A stretch of DNA of 32,768 bases from Dehalococcoidia bacterium (lineage in GTDB: Bacteria > Chloroflexota > Dehalococcoidia > SZUA-161 > SpSt-899), in contig JALPYG010000008.1 of the NCBI GenBank assembly GCA_023271215.1, forward strand, positions 1 through 32,768. Direction: 5' to 3'. A model generated the notes under the pieces. That model was not told where the DNA came from, did not search any database, and worked only from the letters and a program-made list of their open reading frames with translations. This document shows, in pieces, positions 15,908 through 24,302 of this stretch. The translations under genes and the position numbers were made by a program. How positions within the stretch are numbered: position 1 is the stretch's first letter; every line of letters begins with the position of its first letter.

Positions 15908-16492
15908 ATGCCTACTTACGAAGAGGAACTGATCCAGCAAAGCAAGGATGGTGACCTGGACTCGTTCAACCAACTGGTGGAAAGGTATCAGAGGCAGGTG
16001 TATAATCTCGCTATGCGTATGCTGGGAAATCGCCAGGATGCGGAGGATGCTACCCAGGAAATTTTCATCCTTTCATGGAAAGCCATTGGCAGTTTCAGAG
16101 GAGGCACCTTCAGGACTTGGATCTTTCGTGTGGCAGCCCGCTTTTGTACCGACGAGGTCCGAAGGAGACGGGGACGGCAGGTGGACTCCCTGGACGCCAT
16201 GTTCCCCGAGCATAATCCGCTTCCGAGTTCTGCTGAGTCGCCCGAGGACCATCTCCTGCGAGAGGACTTGAGTCAGTTGATCAGTCAACATTTGCTCTGC
16301 TTGGCCGAGGAACAGCGCCTGGTGGTCACCCTGGCCGACCTTCAGGGGTTCACCTATGAGGAGATTGCGCAGATCACAAATAGCTCTATTGGCACGGTCA
16401 AGTCGAGACTAAATCGCGGAAGAGCCAACCTTCGCGACTTGTTGCTCAAAAATCGGGAACTTTTGCCCCCCGAATTTCGTCTGTATAAGTAG
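15908..16492 (+). CDS. ECF (sigma-70 family) RNA polymerase sigma factor
   Basis: A 194-residue ECF-type sigma factor. Region 2 spans about residues 10-85 (FNQLVERYQRQVYNLAMRML and DAEDATQEIFILSWKAIGSFRG). Region 4 spans about 125-180 (LISQHLLCLAEEQRLVVTLAD, then GFTYEEIAQITNSSIGTVKSRLNRGRANLR). Regions 1.1 and 3 are absent, as expected for ECF factors. The gene downstream, 14 bases away, encodes a zinc-binding anti-sigma-like protein, a standard cognate pair in which the membrane partner holds the sigma factor inactive until an envelope signal arrives. SigW/RpoE-like by sequence. The stress sensed is unknown. Confidence 0.94.
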   Translation: MPTYEEELIQQSKDGDLDSFNQLVERYQRQVYNLAMRMLGNRQDAEDATQEIFILSWKAIGSFRGGTFRTWIFRVAARFCTDEVRRRRGRQVDSLDAMFPEHNPLPSSAESPEDHLLREDLSQLISQHLLCLAEEQRLVVTLADLQGFTYEEIAQITNSSIGTVKSRLNRGRANLRDLLLKNRELLPPEFRLYK

Positions 16493-16506
16493 GAGGGACA
16501 ATTAAG

Positions 16507-17256
16507 ATGTTCGGTCGCCGGCGCAAGAGAGAATGCCACAGGATCCGGGAGATGTTCTCCCCTTATCTGGATGATTGCCTAACGTCTCTGGAACGAGATG
16601 CGGTGCAATTTCATATCGAGATATGTGAGGATTGCGAGTGGGAGCTTCGCTCGTTGGGGGCCACGGTTCAATTGCTTCGCCGCATGCCTGCTGCATCTGC
16701 ACCACGTTCCTTCACCCTGGCGGAAGCACCAGCGAGACGGGATGGGGTTCCTTTCGCCCTCCCAGGCATGAAACGGTTGCGCCTGGCGACGACCCTGGCT
16801 GTCGTTCTTCTGGCGATCCTGTTAGCGGGCGATTTTAGCGGGCTGTTCCATGGCGATGTCATCGTTGAACCACCACCGGAGGTAGCTGATGTTGCAGCCC
16901 CTGAGGATACGGCACCGGAGCATCAGGAGGGAGACATACCTGTGCAGCAGGCAGAGGATCCCCCCGGTGAGATTGCCGATTGGCCGCCGGAAGCAACGGA
17001 ACCGGTGGATGGGCGTGTAACGCAGAGGGTTGAACCGGGGCAGGAGTGGGACCTGCCGGCTGAGCATCCCGAACTGCCCGAGGCTGTTGCCCCCCCTCAG
17101 AAAACCCTATCCATGGCTGCGACCACTTCAGATAGCATCCGCTGCCCTGCTGGTCGTACTTGGGGGTGCCCACCTCCTGGTCTGGCAGAGAAAACGGGGC
17201 TTAACCTTGCACAAAGCAAGCTAGATCCCTATAATCACCGAGGACTATTTGAGTAA
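16507..17256 (+). CDS. Membrane anti-sigma factor with putative zinc-finger domain; C-terminus apparently frameshifted
   Basis: As read, 249 residues. Residues 1-60 carry a zf-HC2-type anti-sigma domain: RECHRIREMFSPYLDD and FHIEICEDCEWEL give the H-x3-C-x2-C zinc set. A membrane segment follows near residues 90-110 (LATTLAVVLLAILLAGDF). Then comes a long acidic, Pro-rich external region. After a run of seven C at 17090-17096 the frame turns into sequence without protein character. The +1 frame from that point instead encodes a second membrane helix (LQIASAALLVVLGGAHLLVW), then RKR, and stops at 17224. Removing one C joins the two into a 238-residue protein with two membrane helices. This is a mutation, a sequencing error or a slippage site. 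The partner is the ECF sigma factor 14 bases upstream. Confidence 0.85.
   Translation: MFGRRRKRECHRIREMFSPYLDDCLTSLERDAVQFHIEICEDCEWELRSLGATVQLLRRMPAASAPRSFTLAEAPARRDGVPFALPGMKRLRLATTLAVVLLAILLAGDFSGLFHGDVIVEPPPEVADVAAPEDTAPEHQEGDIPVQQAEDPPGEIADWPPEATEPVDGRVTQRVEPGQEWDLPAEHPELPEAVAPPQKTLSMAATTSDSIRCPAGRTWGCPPPGLAEKTGLNLAQSKLDPYNHRGLFE
17090..17096 (+). other. Run of seven C: probable frameshift point in the anti-sigma gene
   Basis: With seven C the gene ends at 17256 in low-quality sequence; with six C it continues into a credible membrane helix and stops at 17224. Homopolymer runs are prone both to sequencing error and to polymerase slippage. Confidence 0.7.
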
Positions 17257-17305
17257 GCGCTCATCCCACGATGTAGTATTTCACGGGATCATTGTATCAG
17301 GATCG

Positions 17306-17456
17306 TCAGGGGGATTCTCTCCCTGAAACCCCCTGAAAAGCGGTTATCCTTAGGATTTTCAAAGGGGCTTTGCCCCTTCATCAGGGAATTCTTCCCCTGA
17401 AATCCCCTAGTAAGCGGTCGTGCCCGGGATTCGAAAAGGAGCTTCGCCCCCCTATG
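17306..17456. repeat. Imperfect tandem duplication of a 75-base intergenic unit
   Basis: Copy 1 is 17306-17380 and copy 2 about 17381-17456. Each opens TCAGGG..ATTCT..CCCTGAAA with its own TCAGGG/CCCTGA hairpin, then CCCCT, AAGCGGT and a GGGCTT-GCCCC hairpin (aaggggc-ttt-gcccctt in copy 1). This resembles 'aggggctttgccccttc' repeats dispersed in Chloroflexota and other genomes. Confidence 0.7.
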
Positions 17457-17488
17457 AGGCATAGGAATTTCAAGGATTCCTATGCCTC
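17456..17488. repeat. Perfect 13-bp inverted repeat, 7-base loop
   Basis: gaggcataggaat (17456-17468) pairs with attcctatgcctc (17476-17488) around ttcaagg. No T-run follows on the plus strand. It lies 56 bases upstream of the ABC ATPase start and closes the repeat block. It could be a repeat terminus or a weak terminator/attenuator. Confidence 0.6.
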
Positions 17489-17544
17489 TAACAATCGCTA
17501 GTCGACAGTCAGCAGAAATCACTGTGAGCAAGAGAGGAGTTCCT

Positions 17545-18462
17545 ATGAACGACTCTGTTATTCAAGTCAGGGACTTCCGGAAAATCTATGGTGATGTCGT
17601 AGCTGTGGACGGCATCAGCTTTGAGGTGAAGCGTGGCGAAATCTTTGGGCTTCTAGGGCCCAACGGCGCGGGTAAGACCAGCACGCTGGAAAGTCTGGAA
17701 GGCTTGCGCATCCCCGATGGCGGATCTTTGCAGGTGATGGGCGTCGACCCTGCCCACCAGTCGCGTAAGCTGCGCAACCTGATCGGTGTGCAATTACAAA
17801 CCTCAGCCCTGCCGGACAGCATCACCGTTGAAGAGGCGATGAAGTTCTTCTGCGCCTACCACGGCGTAGCCCCGCGTTACGACTTGATAGACCGTTTGGG
17901 CCTGACAGAGAAAAGGGGTGCCCAGCATCACCAACTGTCTGCCGGCCAACAGCGACGGTTGGTGCTCGCCCTGGCGATTGCCCACAATCCCCCGGTGCTC
18001 TTTCTGGATGAGCCTACCGCCGGCCTCGACGTTGCTTCGCGTGTCGAATTGCACAACCTGATGCGGGAACTGCAAGCCGGCGGCACCACCATCGTGCTGG
18101 CCACGCACGACATGGCCGAAGCAGCGGAAATGGCGGACCGGGTGGCGATTTTGCTGCGTGGCAAGTTCGCTGCAACTGGCACCCCGCTGGACATAACCGC
18201 GACCGGCGCAGGCCTGACCAAGATCTCCGTCCGCACACAAGGCTCCAGCTTGTCCGATTCTGACATCACTTTCCCGGCTGTAAGACGGCATGTGTCCAAA
18301 GACGAGTACAGCATCTACTTCAGCACGGATATCGGCCCCACGGTCTCAGCCATTATTGACCACATCAAATCTCAGGGTGATACCCTGATCGATTTGCGCG
18401 TAGAACGACCCTCCCTGGAAGACCGTTTTCTGGAAATTACAACCACAGGAGGTATCCGATGA
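17545..18462 (+). CDS. ABC transporter ATP-binding protein (ABC-2 exporter type)
   Basis: A 305-residue ATPase subunit that would power the permease encoded next. Walker A GPNGAGKT, Q-loop region GVQLQTSALP, a variant signature LSAGQQRR (for LSGGQ), Walker B VLFLDEPTAGLD and the H-loop ATHD are complete. A C-terminal 80-residue extension ends PSLEDRFLEIT, typical of drug/antibiotic exporter (DrrA/NatA-like) ATPases. ATG 17545 is chosen for its ribosome site; a longer frame begins at 17482 inside the hairpin. The stop overlaps the permease start by four bases. The substrate is unknown. Confidence 0.93.
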   Translation: MNDSVIQVRDFRKIYGDVVAVDGISFEVKRGEIFGLLGPNGAGKTSTLESLEGLRIPDGGSLQVMGVDPAHQSRKLRNLIGVQLQTSALPDSITVEEAMKFFCAYHGVAPRYDLIDRLGLTEKRGAQHHQLSAGQQRRLVLALAIAHNPPVLFLDEPTAGLDVASRVELHNLMRELQAGGTTIVLATHDMAEAAEMADRVAILLRGKFAATGTPLDITATGAGLTKISVRTQGSSLSDSDITFPAVRRHVSKDEYSIYFSTDIGPTVSAIIDHIKSQGDTLIDLRVERPSLEDRFLEITTTGGIR

Positions 18463-19271
18463 GCGCTTTTATAAATCACTTCTCATTTGAGTTCCGCACC
18501 GGGATCCGTAACAAAGAATTGCTCTTGATGAACTACCTGTTCCCATTAGGTTTTTACGTTATGGCGGGGATGTTCGTGACCGAGCTCAATCCTGCTTTTC
18601 GCGAGACCGTGATCCCCTCGATGATCCTTTTTGCAATCATGGTGAGCATGTTGCTGGGCTTGCCTCAGCCATTGGTAACGGCGCGCGAAGTAGGCATCTT
18701 TCGCAGCTATAAGATCAACGGTGTCCCGGCGATATCGATCCTGACTATTCCCGCGCTGACGACCATGCTGCATACGCTGATTGTAGCTGTGGTAATCACT
18801 GCCACAGCGCCCTTGATCTTCGACGCACCTCTACCCGTCAACTGGCCCGGTTTTATCGTGGTCTTCTTGCTCACAGCCTTTGCTTTTATCGGTATCAGCC
18901 TGCTGATCAGCGTGATTTCGTCCAGTTCGCGGGCAACCGTGCTGTGGTCGCAACTGATATTCTTGCCATCAATGATGATAGGTGGACTGATGATACCTGC
19001 GCACATGATGCCCGATGCCCTCGCCAGAATCGGAATGCTCTTGCCGAGCACCTATTCCATGAGTGCCTTTCAAAGGTTGGCCAAGAATTGGACTATCGGG
19101 TTTGATCCGTACTGGTCGCTCGCCGTCCTGCTGGCAGGCGGGGTGCTGTCGTTTGGACTGGCCATCTATCTCTTCTGCTGGGACAGCCACAACAGGACGC
19201 AACGAGGGCATCCCATGCTGGCGTTACTGGCTTTGCTGCCTTACGCCCTCGGGGCCCTCTTGCTATGGTGA
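18459..19271 (+). CDS. ABC-2 type transporter permease
   Basis: A 270-residue membrane protein with about six to seven hydrophobic segments. The N-terminus (FRTGIRNKELLLMNYLFPLGFYVMAGMF) is typical of ABC-2 permeases, as is the pair of segments around SSSSRATVLWSQLIFLPSMMIGGLMIP. Translation is coupled to the ATPase by an ATGA overlap. The last 31 bases overlap the convergent proS 3' end. Probably an export system for a lipid, drug or peptide, but nothing in the neighbourhood names the substrate. Confidence 0.9.
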   Translation: MSAFINHFSFEFRTGIRNKELLLMNYLFPLGFYVMAGMFVTELNPAFRETVIPSMILFAIMVSMLLGLPQPLVTAREVGIFRSYKINGVPAISILTIPALTTMLHTLIVAVVITATAPLIFDAPLPVNWPGFIVVFLLTAFAFIGISLLISVISSSSRATVLWSQLIFLPSMMIGGLMIPAHMMPDALARIGMLLPSTYSMSAFQRLAKNWTIGFDPYWSLAVLLAGGVLSFGLAIYLFCWDSHNRTQRGHPMLALLALLPYALGALLLW

Positions 19272-20983
19272 CCAGAGGTAGATGAGGAGCCAAGAATCCC
19301 CTTGAGTTTCTCTACGACATCTCCTAAGGGAACAAGCTCGACTTCACGCTTAGTCCGAAGCCTTATCTCGGCAGCGCCCTGTTTCAATGTTCGCGGGCTC
19401 ACCACCACCCTGATGGGTATGCCGAGGAGATCGGCGTCGTTGAACTTGACCCCTGGAGATTCTTCCCGGTCATCGAAGAGCACTTCAAATCGGGCCTTTC
19501 GAAGCTCGGAATAGAGCTTTCCTGCAGCCTCTGCTACCTCGTCACGGTCAATGCTCAGTGGGCAGAGGTAAACCTGATGCGGGGCGATCGAGAGCGGCCA
19601 GATTATGCCTTTCTCGTCGTGATTCTGTTCCACGACCGCCGCCAGAAGCCGCCCCAGCCCTATGCCATAGCAGCCCATGACGATCGGCTTTTCTGTCCCA
19701 TCTTGATCGAGGTAAAACGCCCCCATTTTCTCGCTGAACACAGTCCCCAGCTTGAACAGGTGCCCTACCTCGATGCCCCGTTCTGACAGGAGTTCAGCCC
19801 CACATCCGACGCATCTGTAACCCGCCTGGGCGAGGGCGATGTCGGTCATAATGTCTACCTTAAAGTCGCGCGGGTAGTTGGCATTCTTGAGATGTGCATC
19901 TGGTTTGTTGGCGCCGACGACGAAGTTAGCGCCCATGGCTATCGAGTCGTCGGCCACGATCCTTATCCCCGAAAGTCCTATCGGCGATGCCGAACCAGCC
20001 ACCAACCCCGCCCCGGTCACCTCACCCTCCGTGGCCAGACGCACCTCGATGCATTTGAGGGCGTTCTTAAGCTTCACCTCGTTGACCTCGAGATCTCCCC
20101 GGATGACGACGAAGACAACCTCTCCATCGGCAGCATAGAAAACGGCCTTCAGCGTTTGACCTGTTAGCATCCCAAGGAAGCGCGCCAGCTCCTCGATGGT
20201 CTTCACCCCGGGCGTAGATACCTCTTCCAGTGGCAGAGGTTCCCCCTTGTTCTCTACCTCTGGCCTGGCGAAGGCAGCCCGATCCGCGTTGGCGGCATAG
20301 CCGCACTGCGCACAATAGATCACCTCATCCTCACCGGTCTCGACAAGAAGGATGAACTCGTGGGAATCCTTGCCGCCTATGGCGCCGCTATCGGCCTCGA
20401 CCATGACTACCGGCAGCCCACAGCGGGCATAGATGTTATTATACGCCCGGACCATCTTCTGGTAGCTTCGATCCAGCGCTTCTTCGCTGACGTCCAGGCT
20501 GTAGAGATCCTTCATGTGGAACTCGCGCACGCGCAGTAACCCTCCCCTGGGCCGCGGTTCGTCCCGGAACTTGGTCTGTATCTGATAGGGCATCATCGGC
20601 AGATCTCGATAGCTTCGCACATTCAAACGGGCCAGGGCTGTTACGATCTCCTCATGTGTGGGACCAAGGCAAAGATCACGATCCCGCCGGTCGGTCAGGG
20701 TGAACAGGGATTTTCCAAACGCCAGATCCCGTCCGGTCTCTTGCCACATCTCGAAGGGCTGCAGCACGGGCAGCATTACCTCCTGGCCGCCGGCGGCGTC
20801 CATTTCCTCTCGGATGATCTGTTCGATCTTGCGCAGCACACGCCATCCCAGGGGCAGATAGGCATAAACGCCCGCTGCCACCTGATGGATCATCCCTGCT
20901 TTGAGAAGCAGTTGATGACTTGCGGTATCGGCCTCCGCCGGAGATTGCCGCAAGGTCTTGCCGAAAAGTGTGGATAAACGCAT
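19241..20983 (-). CDS. proS: Prolyl-tRNA synthetase, bacterial type with editing insertion
   Basis: ProRS attaches proline to tRNA-Pro. About 580 residues from ATG 20983, usual for bacterial ProRS. MRLSTLFGKTLRQSPAEAD is the family opening. Class II motif 1 (AGVYAYLPLGWRVLRKI), motif 2 (FRDEPRPRGGLLRVREFHMKD) and motif 3 (MGCYGIGLGRLLAAVVEQ) are clear. The insertion between motifs 2 and 3 (about residues 225-400) includes LKAVFYAADGEVVFVVIRGD, the YbaK-like domain that clears Ala-tRNA-Pro. A C-terminal anticodon-binding domain follows. ATG 20983 is preferred over upstream TTG 21028 because a candidate extended -10 promoter lies between them. Confidence 0.97.
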   Translation of the reverse strand: MRLSTLFGKTLRQSPAEADTASHQLLLKAGMIHQVAAGVYAYLPLGWRVLRKIEQIIREEMDAAGGQEVMLPVLQPFEMWQETGRDLAFGKSLFTLTDRRDRDLCLGPTHEEIVTALARLNVRSYRDLPMMPYQIQTKFRDEPRPRGGLLRVREFHMKDLYSLDVSEEALDRSYQKMVRAYNNIYARCGLPVVMVEADSGAIGGKDSHEFILLVETGEDEVIYCAQCGYAANADRAAFARPEVENKGEPLPLEEVSTPGVKTIEELARFLGMLTGQTLKAVFYAADGEVVFVVIRGDLEVNEVKLKNALKCIEVRLATEGEVTGAGLVAGSASPIGLSGIRIVADDSIAMGANFVVGANKPDAHLKNANYPRDFKVDIMTDIALAQAGYRCVGCGAELLSERGIEVGHLFKLGTVFSEKMGAFYLDQDGTEKPIVMGCYGIGLGRLLAAVVEQNHDEKGIIWPLSIAPHQVYLCPLSIDRDEVAEAAGKLYSELRKARFEVLFDDREESPGVKFNDADLLGIPIRVVVSPRTLKQGAAEIRLRTKREVELVPLGDVVEKLKGILGSSSTSGHHSKRAPRA

Positions 20984-21011
20984 GATTTCGAAGAGGCGAC
21001 GCCTGCTCACA

Positions 21012-21020
21012 AGTATAACA
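21012..21020 (-). promoter_or_regulatory. Candidate extended -10 promoter for proS
   Basis: On the minus strand TGTTATACT (21020-21012) is an extended -10 (TGnTATACT). Transcription would start near 21005, about 22 bases before ATG 20983. No good -35 is seen, which is usual for extended -10 promoters. Confidence 0.5.
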
Positions 21021-21224
21021 CGATTCAAACAAGTTTCTCTACCCCCCGAATTGCCTTAAATGAAAATCGGGGGTCAGGCCAGTGATCAATCAGGATGCAT
21101 CCTCAAAGTAGTGGAAAAACAGCCTGATATACGCTATCATAAGATACGCGTTCACCCATCAGCGCCGCCTTACGGATGAACGACATGAGCATGCCCTTGA
21201 GCCGTCAGGCTTCAACTTTGAGGG

Positions 21225-21277
21225 CAGAGGGAATCCTTTCCCTCTGAAGCCGCCAGTGAAGGAAAGGAATCCTTCAC
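21225..21277. repeat. Two adjacent perfect hairpins
   Basis: Hairpin 1: cagagggaa (21225-21233) with ttccctctg (21238-21246), loop tcct. Hairpin 2: gtgaagga (21256-21263) with tccttcac (21270-21277), loop aaggaa. The wording (aatcctttccctctgaagccgcc) resembles the repeat unit at 17306-17456, so this may be a third, diverged copy. Confidence 0.55.
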
Positions 21278-21282
21278 TCCTC

Positions 21283-21314
21283 GCAGCTGATCGCTGACTG
21301 CTAAACGCTTAACG
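21283..21314 (-). repeat. Dispersed intergenic repeat, copy 2
   Basis: The reverse complement reads ttaagcgtttagcagtcagc and continues gatcagctgc. It matches the segment starting at the Yip1-gene stop (1482-1507) with few mismatches. Confidence 0.5.
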
Positions 21315-21333
21315 TAACCTGCAAGGAGGAATT

Positions 21334-21822
21334 ATGGGAAAAAGGCTGTATCGCAGTCGAAGCGACCGGGTGATCTGGGGGGTGTGCGGGGGGCTGGCCA
21401 GACACCTGAATGTGGATCCGACGCTGGTCCGCCTGGTGATGGTGTTGCTGGTTTTCGCCAACGGGCTAGGCATCCTGATCTACATCGTCATGGCTGTCAT
21501 CGTTCCACTGGAGGGTTCAAAGACGACCGAGCCCAAGGAGACGATGCGGGAGAATGTGGAGGAGATCAAGAAGACCGCCGGCGAACTCGGAGAAGAGATA
21601 CGTTCCACATTTGGCGAGGAGCAAGCGGAGGCGAAAGATGGGGAAGGGATTTATCGGTGGCGCCGCGAACTCATAGGTACTGTCCTCATCGTGGCGGGCC
21701 TCGCTTTCCTGGTAGAGAATTTCAACCTCTTCTGGTTCGATTTGATCAGACTGTGGCCACTATTACTTGTGGGCGCTGGTCTGCTGTTTATTCTGACGAC
21801 GTGGAGGAGGCGCCATGAGTGA
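21334..21822 (+). CDS. PspC-domain membrane protein
   Basis: A 162-residue protein. Residues 1-60 are a PspC domain: KRLYRSRSDRVIWGVCGGLARHL, then the membrane helix LVRLVMVLLVFANGLGILIYIVMAVIVP. A polar, charged linker follows. Residues about 112-158 form two further membrane segments of the LiaF/DUF5668 type (GTVLIVAGLAFLVENFNLFW; LWPLLLVGAGLLFIL). A strong AAGGAGG precedes the ATG. It overlaps the next gene by eight bases, and both share the 'FN..W....WP...' transmembrane pattern. Such pairs belong to envelope-stress sensing in Gram-positive and Chloroflexota genomes. The regulator is not seen here. Confidence 0.88.
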   Translation: MGKRLYRSRSDRVIWGVCGGLARHLNVDPTLVRLVMVLLVFANGLGILIYIVMAVIVPLEGSKTTEPKETMRENVEEIKKTAGELGEEIRSTFGEEQAEAKDGEGIYRWRRELIGTVLIVAGLAFLVENFNLFWFDLIRLWPLLLVGAGLLFILTTWRRRHE

Positions 21823-22714
21823 AACGAAATCGCCGAGGAAGCATCGTATCTCCATCTGGGGCATTATTCTGGTTCTTCTGGGAGTGGTTCTCCTTTTACA
21901 GAACTTTAACGTTCTCCCATGGGGACTGTGGGCGATGCTGTGGAGATTCTGGCCGGTGATACTTATCGTCATCGGACTTAATATCGTCGGCCGTCATAAG
22001 CCCTGGCTGTCAACGGTCCTGGTGGTGGTGCTGGGCGCCTTTTTGGGCGTAGCTGTCTGGCAATATCAGATGCCTCCCTGTCAGGAAGTCATCATCACCC
22101 ATTCAGAGCCCCGGGGCGACCTCCGTGAAGCCGTTGTTGATGTGGATTTCCAGGCTGGACATCTCCGCTTGTCTGCCCTCACACCAGACTCCCCGAATCT
22201 GGTGGAGGCCCTCTCCCGATGGAATGGCCTGACGGCGGATTTCCGTCGCGAAGATACGGTGGGGAACCTTCGTCTGAACAGCACCTGGGACCGCCGACCG
22301 CCCTGGAGGAGGGTGGGAGCGGGGTGGACCGAGTGGAAGGTCGAGCTCACCCAGGGTATTCCGCTAATCCTTGAGGTTAATTCGGCTGCCGCAGATGTGG
22401 CGCTCGATCTCCGCCATCTTAAGGTGACGCGGCTCGACCTGGAACTGAACGCCGGCAACTGCAAGGTCAGGATGCCCTCTGGTGAGGGAATCACGCGGAT
22501 GTTCATCGAGGCCAACGCCGCCAATATCCAGATAACCATCCCCGAAGGGGTAGCTGCTCGAATTGAGGTGGATCTCAACGTAGGTGTCCTGGAGATAGAC
22601 GAGAGCCGCTTCCCCAGGAAGGGCGATTACTACATCTCACCCGACTTTGAAGATGCCGAGAATCGGATATATCTAAGGATAGACCTAAATGCCGGCCGCG
22701 TTGAGGTGTCATAA
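21815..22714 (+). CDS. LiaF-like membrane protein with C-terminal adhesin-like beta domain
   Basis: A 299-residue protein. The N-terminal third has the LiaF transmembrane pattern: IWGIILVLLGVVLLLQNFNVLPWGLWAMLWRFWPVILIVIGLNI, then a third helix near residues 67-86. Residues about 95-299 are beta-strand-rich with repeating elements (VTRLDLELNAGNCKVRMPSG, MFIEANAANIQITIPEG, IEVDLNVGVLEIDESRF), as in DUF2154/DUF4097 'toastrack' domains. LiaF proteins tune two-component systems that sense cell-envelope damage. Start overlaps the pspC-like gene. Role in stress sensing is by family only. Confidence 0.85.
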   Translation: MSETKSPRKHRISIWGIILVLLGVVLLLQNFNVLPWGLWAMLWRFWPVILIVIGLNIVGRHKPWLSTVLVVVLGAFLGVAVWQYQMPPCQEVIITHSEPRGDLREAVVDVDFQAGHLRLSALTPDSPNLVEALSRWNGLTADFRREDTVGNLRLNSTWDRRPPWRRVGAGWTEWKVELTQGIPLILEVNSAAADVALDLRHLKVTRLDLELNAGNCKVRMPSGEGITRMFIEANAANIQITIPEGVAARIEVDLNVGVLEIDESRFPRKGDYYISPDFEDAENRIYLRIDLNAGRVEVS

Positions 22715-22770
22715 TAGATGGCCTTAGTGCTGAACGATTTCCTGAGCAGTCTAGAAGGAGGGGATAAGCT

Positions 22771-24276
22771 ATGAACGACGCGGAGATAGCAATGAATCCT
22801 AACAGGATAGTTCAGTATTTGGGAAAGCCGCAGGAAGAATTCACGAAAGAAGACCTCATCAAGTTTGTCGAGGAGAACAAGATCGAGATGCTCAACTTCC
22901 GGCATGTAGGAGGAGATGGCAGGTTAAAGACGCTTAATTTTGCCGTTATCAGTAGAGCTCAATTAGATCGAGTATTGTCGATGGGAGAAAGGGTAGATGG
23001 TTCCAGCCTGTTCCCCTATATCGATGCGGCATCGAGCGATTTATACCTTATCCCTCGCTATAGGACTGCCTACGTGAATCCGTTCTCACCCATTCCAACG
23101 ATAGACATACTCTGCTCTTACTATACAAACGAGGGGGTTCGGCTGGCAAGCTCTCCGGAGAATATTCTTAGAAGGGCTCATGAAGCATTGAAGAATAGCA
23201 CCGGGCTAGGTCTCGAGGCTATGGGCGAGTTAGAGTATTACGTTCTTTATGAGAGAAGGGACCTTTATCACCTCATGATCCAGCAGGGTTATCAGGAGTC
23301 ATCCCCATTTTCCAAGTGGGAAGTATTAAGGTGCGAGGCGATGCAAGCCATTGCTCAGGCGGGAGGAAAGATAAAATATGCTCATTCTGAGGTAGGGGCT
23401 ATTCCTGGGGAAGATCATGAAATGGAACAGGATGAGATTGAGTTTCTCCCCGTGGCGATAGAAGATGCGGCGGATCAAATTGTTATTGCCAAATGGGTGT
23501 TGAGGATGGTCGGCTATAAGTATGGGGTAACGATCAGCTTTGCCCCCAAGATTTCGGTGGGTCATGCAGGCAGTGGACTTCACATCCATACGAGATTGGT
23601 TAGGGATGGGGAAAACATGATGATCGAAGGAAGCCGGTTAAGCGATATCGCCAGAAGGGCCATTGCGGGGTATCTCAAGATGGCTCCTTCATTGACCGCC
23701 TTCGGTAATACCGTCCCCATTTCCTATCTGAGATTGGTTCCGCACCAGGAGGCGCCAACAAACATAAGTTGGGGTGACAGAAACCGGTCCGTATTAGTTA
23801 GAGTTCCCCTTGGGTGGTTAGGTGTGAGTGACATGATAAGAGACGCCAATCCTCAGGAGAGGGGGACATTCCTGGAGCCTGCCGGCCGGCAGACGGTCGA
23901 GTTTCGATGCCCTGATGGTTCGGCCGATGTTCATCTCTTGCTGGCAGGGCTGGCCGTGGCAGCTCGACACGGATTGGAGATGGATGGGGGGTTGGAACTG
24001 GCTGATAGACTGTACGTGGACATGAATATCTTTTCCCCTCAGCATAAGCGACTTCAGGAGAGCCTGGCAAAGTTACCTACCTCGTGCTGGGAGTCCGCTG
24101 AATGTCTTTTGGGAGATCGTGAGATATACCAGAGGGACGGCGTTTTCCCCTCGGTAGCAATTGATGGGATAGTCAAAAAGCTTAAAAGTTACGATGATAA
24201 GGGCATGAGTGAGAGATTATACGGTAAGGGGGATGAGATCAAGAAACTGGTTGAAGAGTATCTCCACTGTTCGTAA
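22771..24276 (+). CDS. Glutamine synthetase family protein
   Basis: A 501-residue protein with the glutamine synthetase fold: an N-terminal beta-grasp part (FRHVGGDGRLKTLNFAV) and the catalytic domain. Active-site segments are recognisable but variant: GELEYYVL (family form E-x-E-F-F), GAIPGEDHEMEQDEIEF (family form G-Q-x-E), GSGLHIH (family form GSGMHCH), NRSVLVRVP, and QTVEFRCPDGSADVHLLLAG. It is longer than standard GlnA (about 440-470), and the usual adenylylation-site sequence near the C-terminus (NLYDLPPEE) is not seen. It may be a true glutamine synthetase or a relative that gamma-glutamylates an amine. GAAGGAGGGG precedes the ATG. Confidence 0.85.
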   Translation: MNDAEIAMNPNRIVQYLGKPQEEFTKEDLIKFVEENKIEMLNFRHVGGDGRLKTLNFAVISRAQLDRVLSMGERVDGSSLFPYIDAASSDLYLIPRYRTAYVNPFSPIPTIDILCSYYTNEGVRLASSPENILRRAHEALKNSTGLGLEAMGELEYYVLYERRDLYHLMIQQGYQESSPFSKWEVLRCEAMQAIAQAGGKIKYAHSEVGAIPGEDHEMEQDEIEFLPVAIEDAADQIVIAKWVLRMVGYKYGVTISFAPKISVGHAGSGLHIHTRLVRDGENMMIEGSRLSDIARRAIAGYLKMAPSLTAFGNTVPISYLRLVPHQEAPTNISWGDRNRSVLVRVPLGWLGVSDMIRDANPQERGTFLEPAGRQTVEFRCPDGSADVHLLLAGLAVAARHGLEMDGGLELADRLYVDMNIFSPQHKRLQESLAKLPTSCWESAECLLGDREIYQRDGVFPSVAIDGIVKKLKSYDDKGMSERLYGKGDEIKKLVEEYLHCS

Positions 24277-24302
24277 CATCTGAAACCATTCACCAGAGTT
24301 GG

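Larger units (their letters stand above)
17225..17544. other. 320-base spacer between the anti-sigma gene and the ABC ATPase, made mostly of repeats
   Basis: The tail of the anti-sigma frame runs to 17256. From 17306 two imperfect tandem copies of a 75-base unit follow, then a 13-bp perfect hairpin and a short stretch before the ABC gene with a GAGAGGAG ribosome site near 17533-17540. I see no gene or RNA. Confidence 0.6.
20984..21333. other. 350-base divergent spacer between proS and the pspC-like gene
   Basis: It holds the proS promoter, a cccccga/tcggggg inverted repeat near 21043-21074, two adjacent perfect hairpins at 21225-21277, a dispersed repeat at 21283-21314 and the AAGGAGG ribosome site of the pspC-like gene. 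No small gene or known RNA element is recognised. Confidence 0.6.

Noticed and set aside
17456-17488. Intrinsic terminator
   Set aside because: The stem is perfect but there is no T-run on either side.
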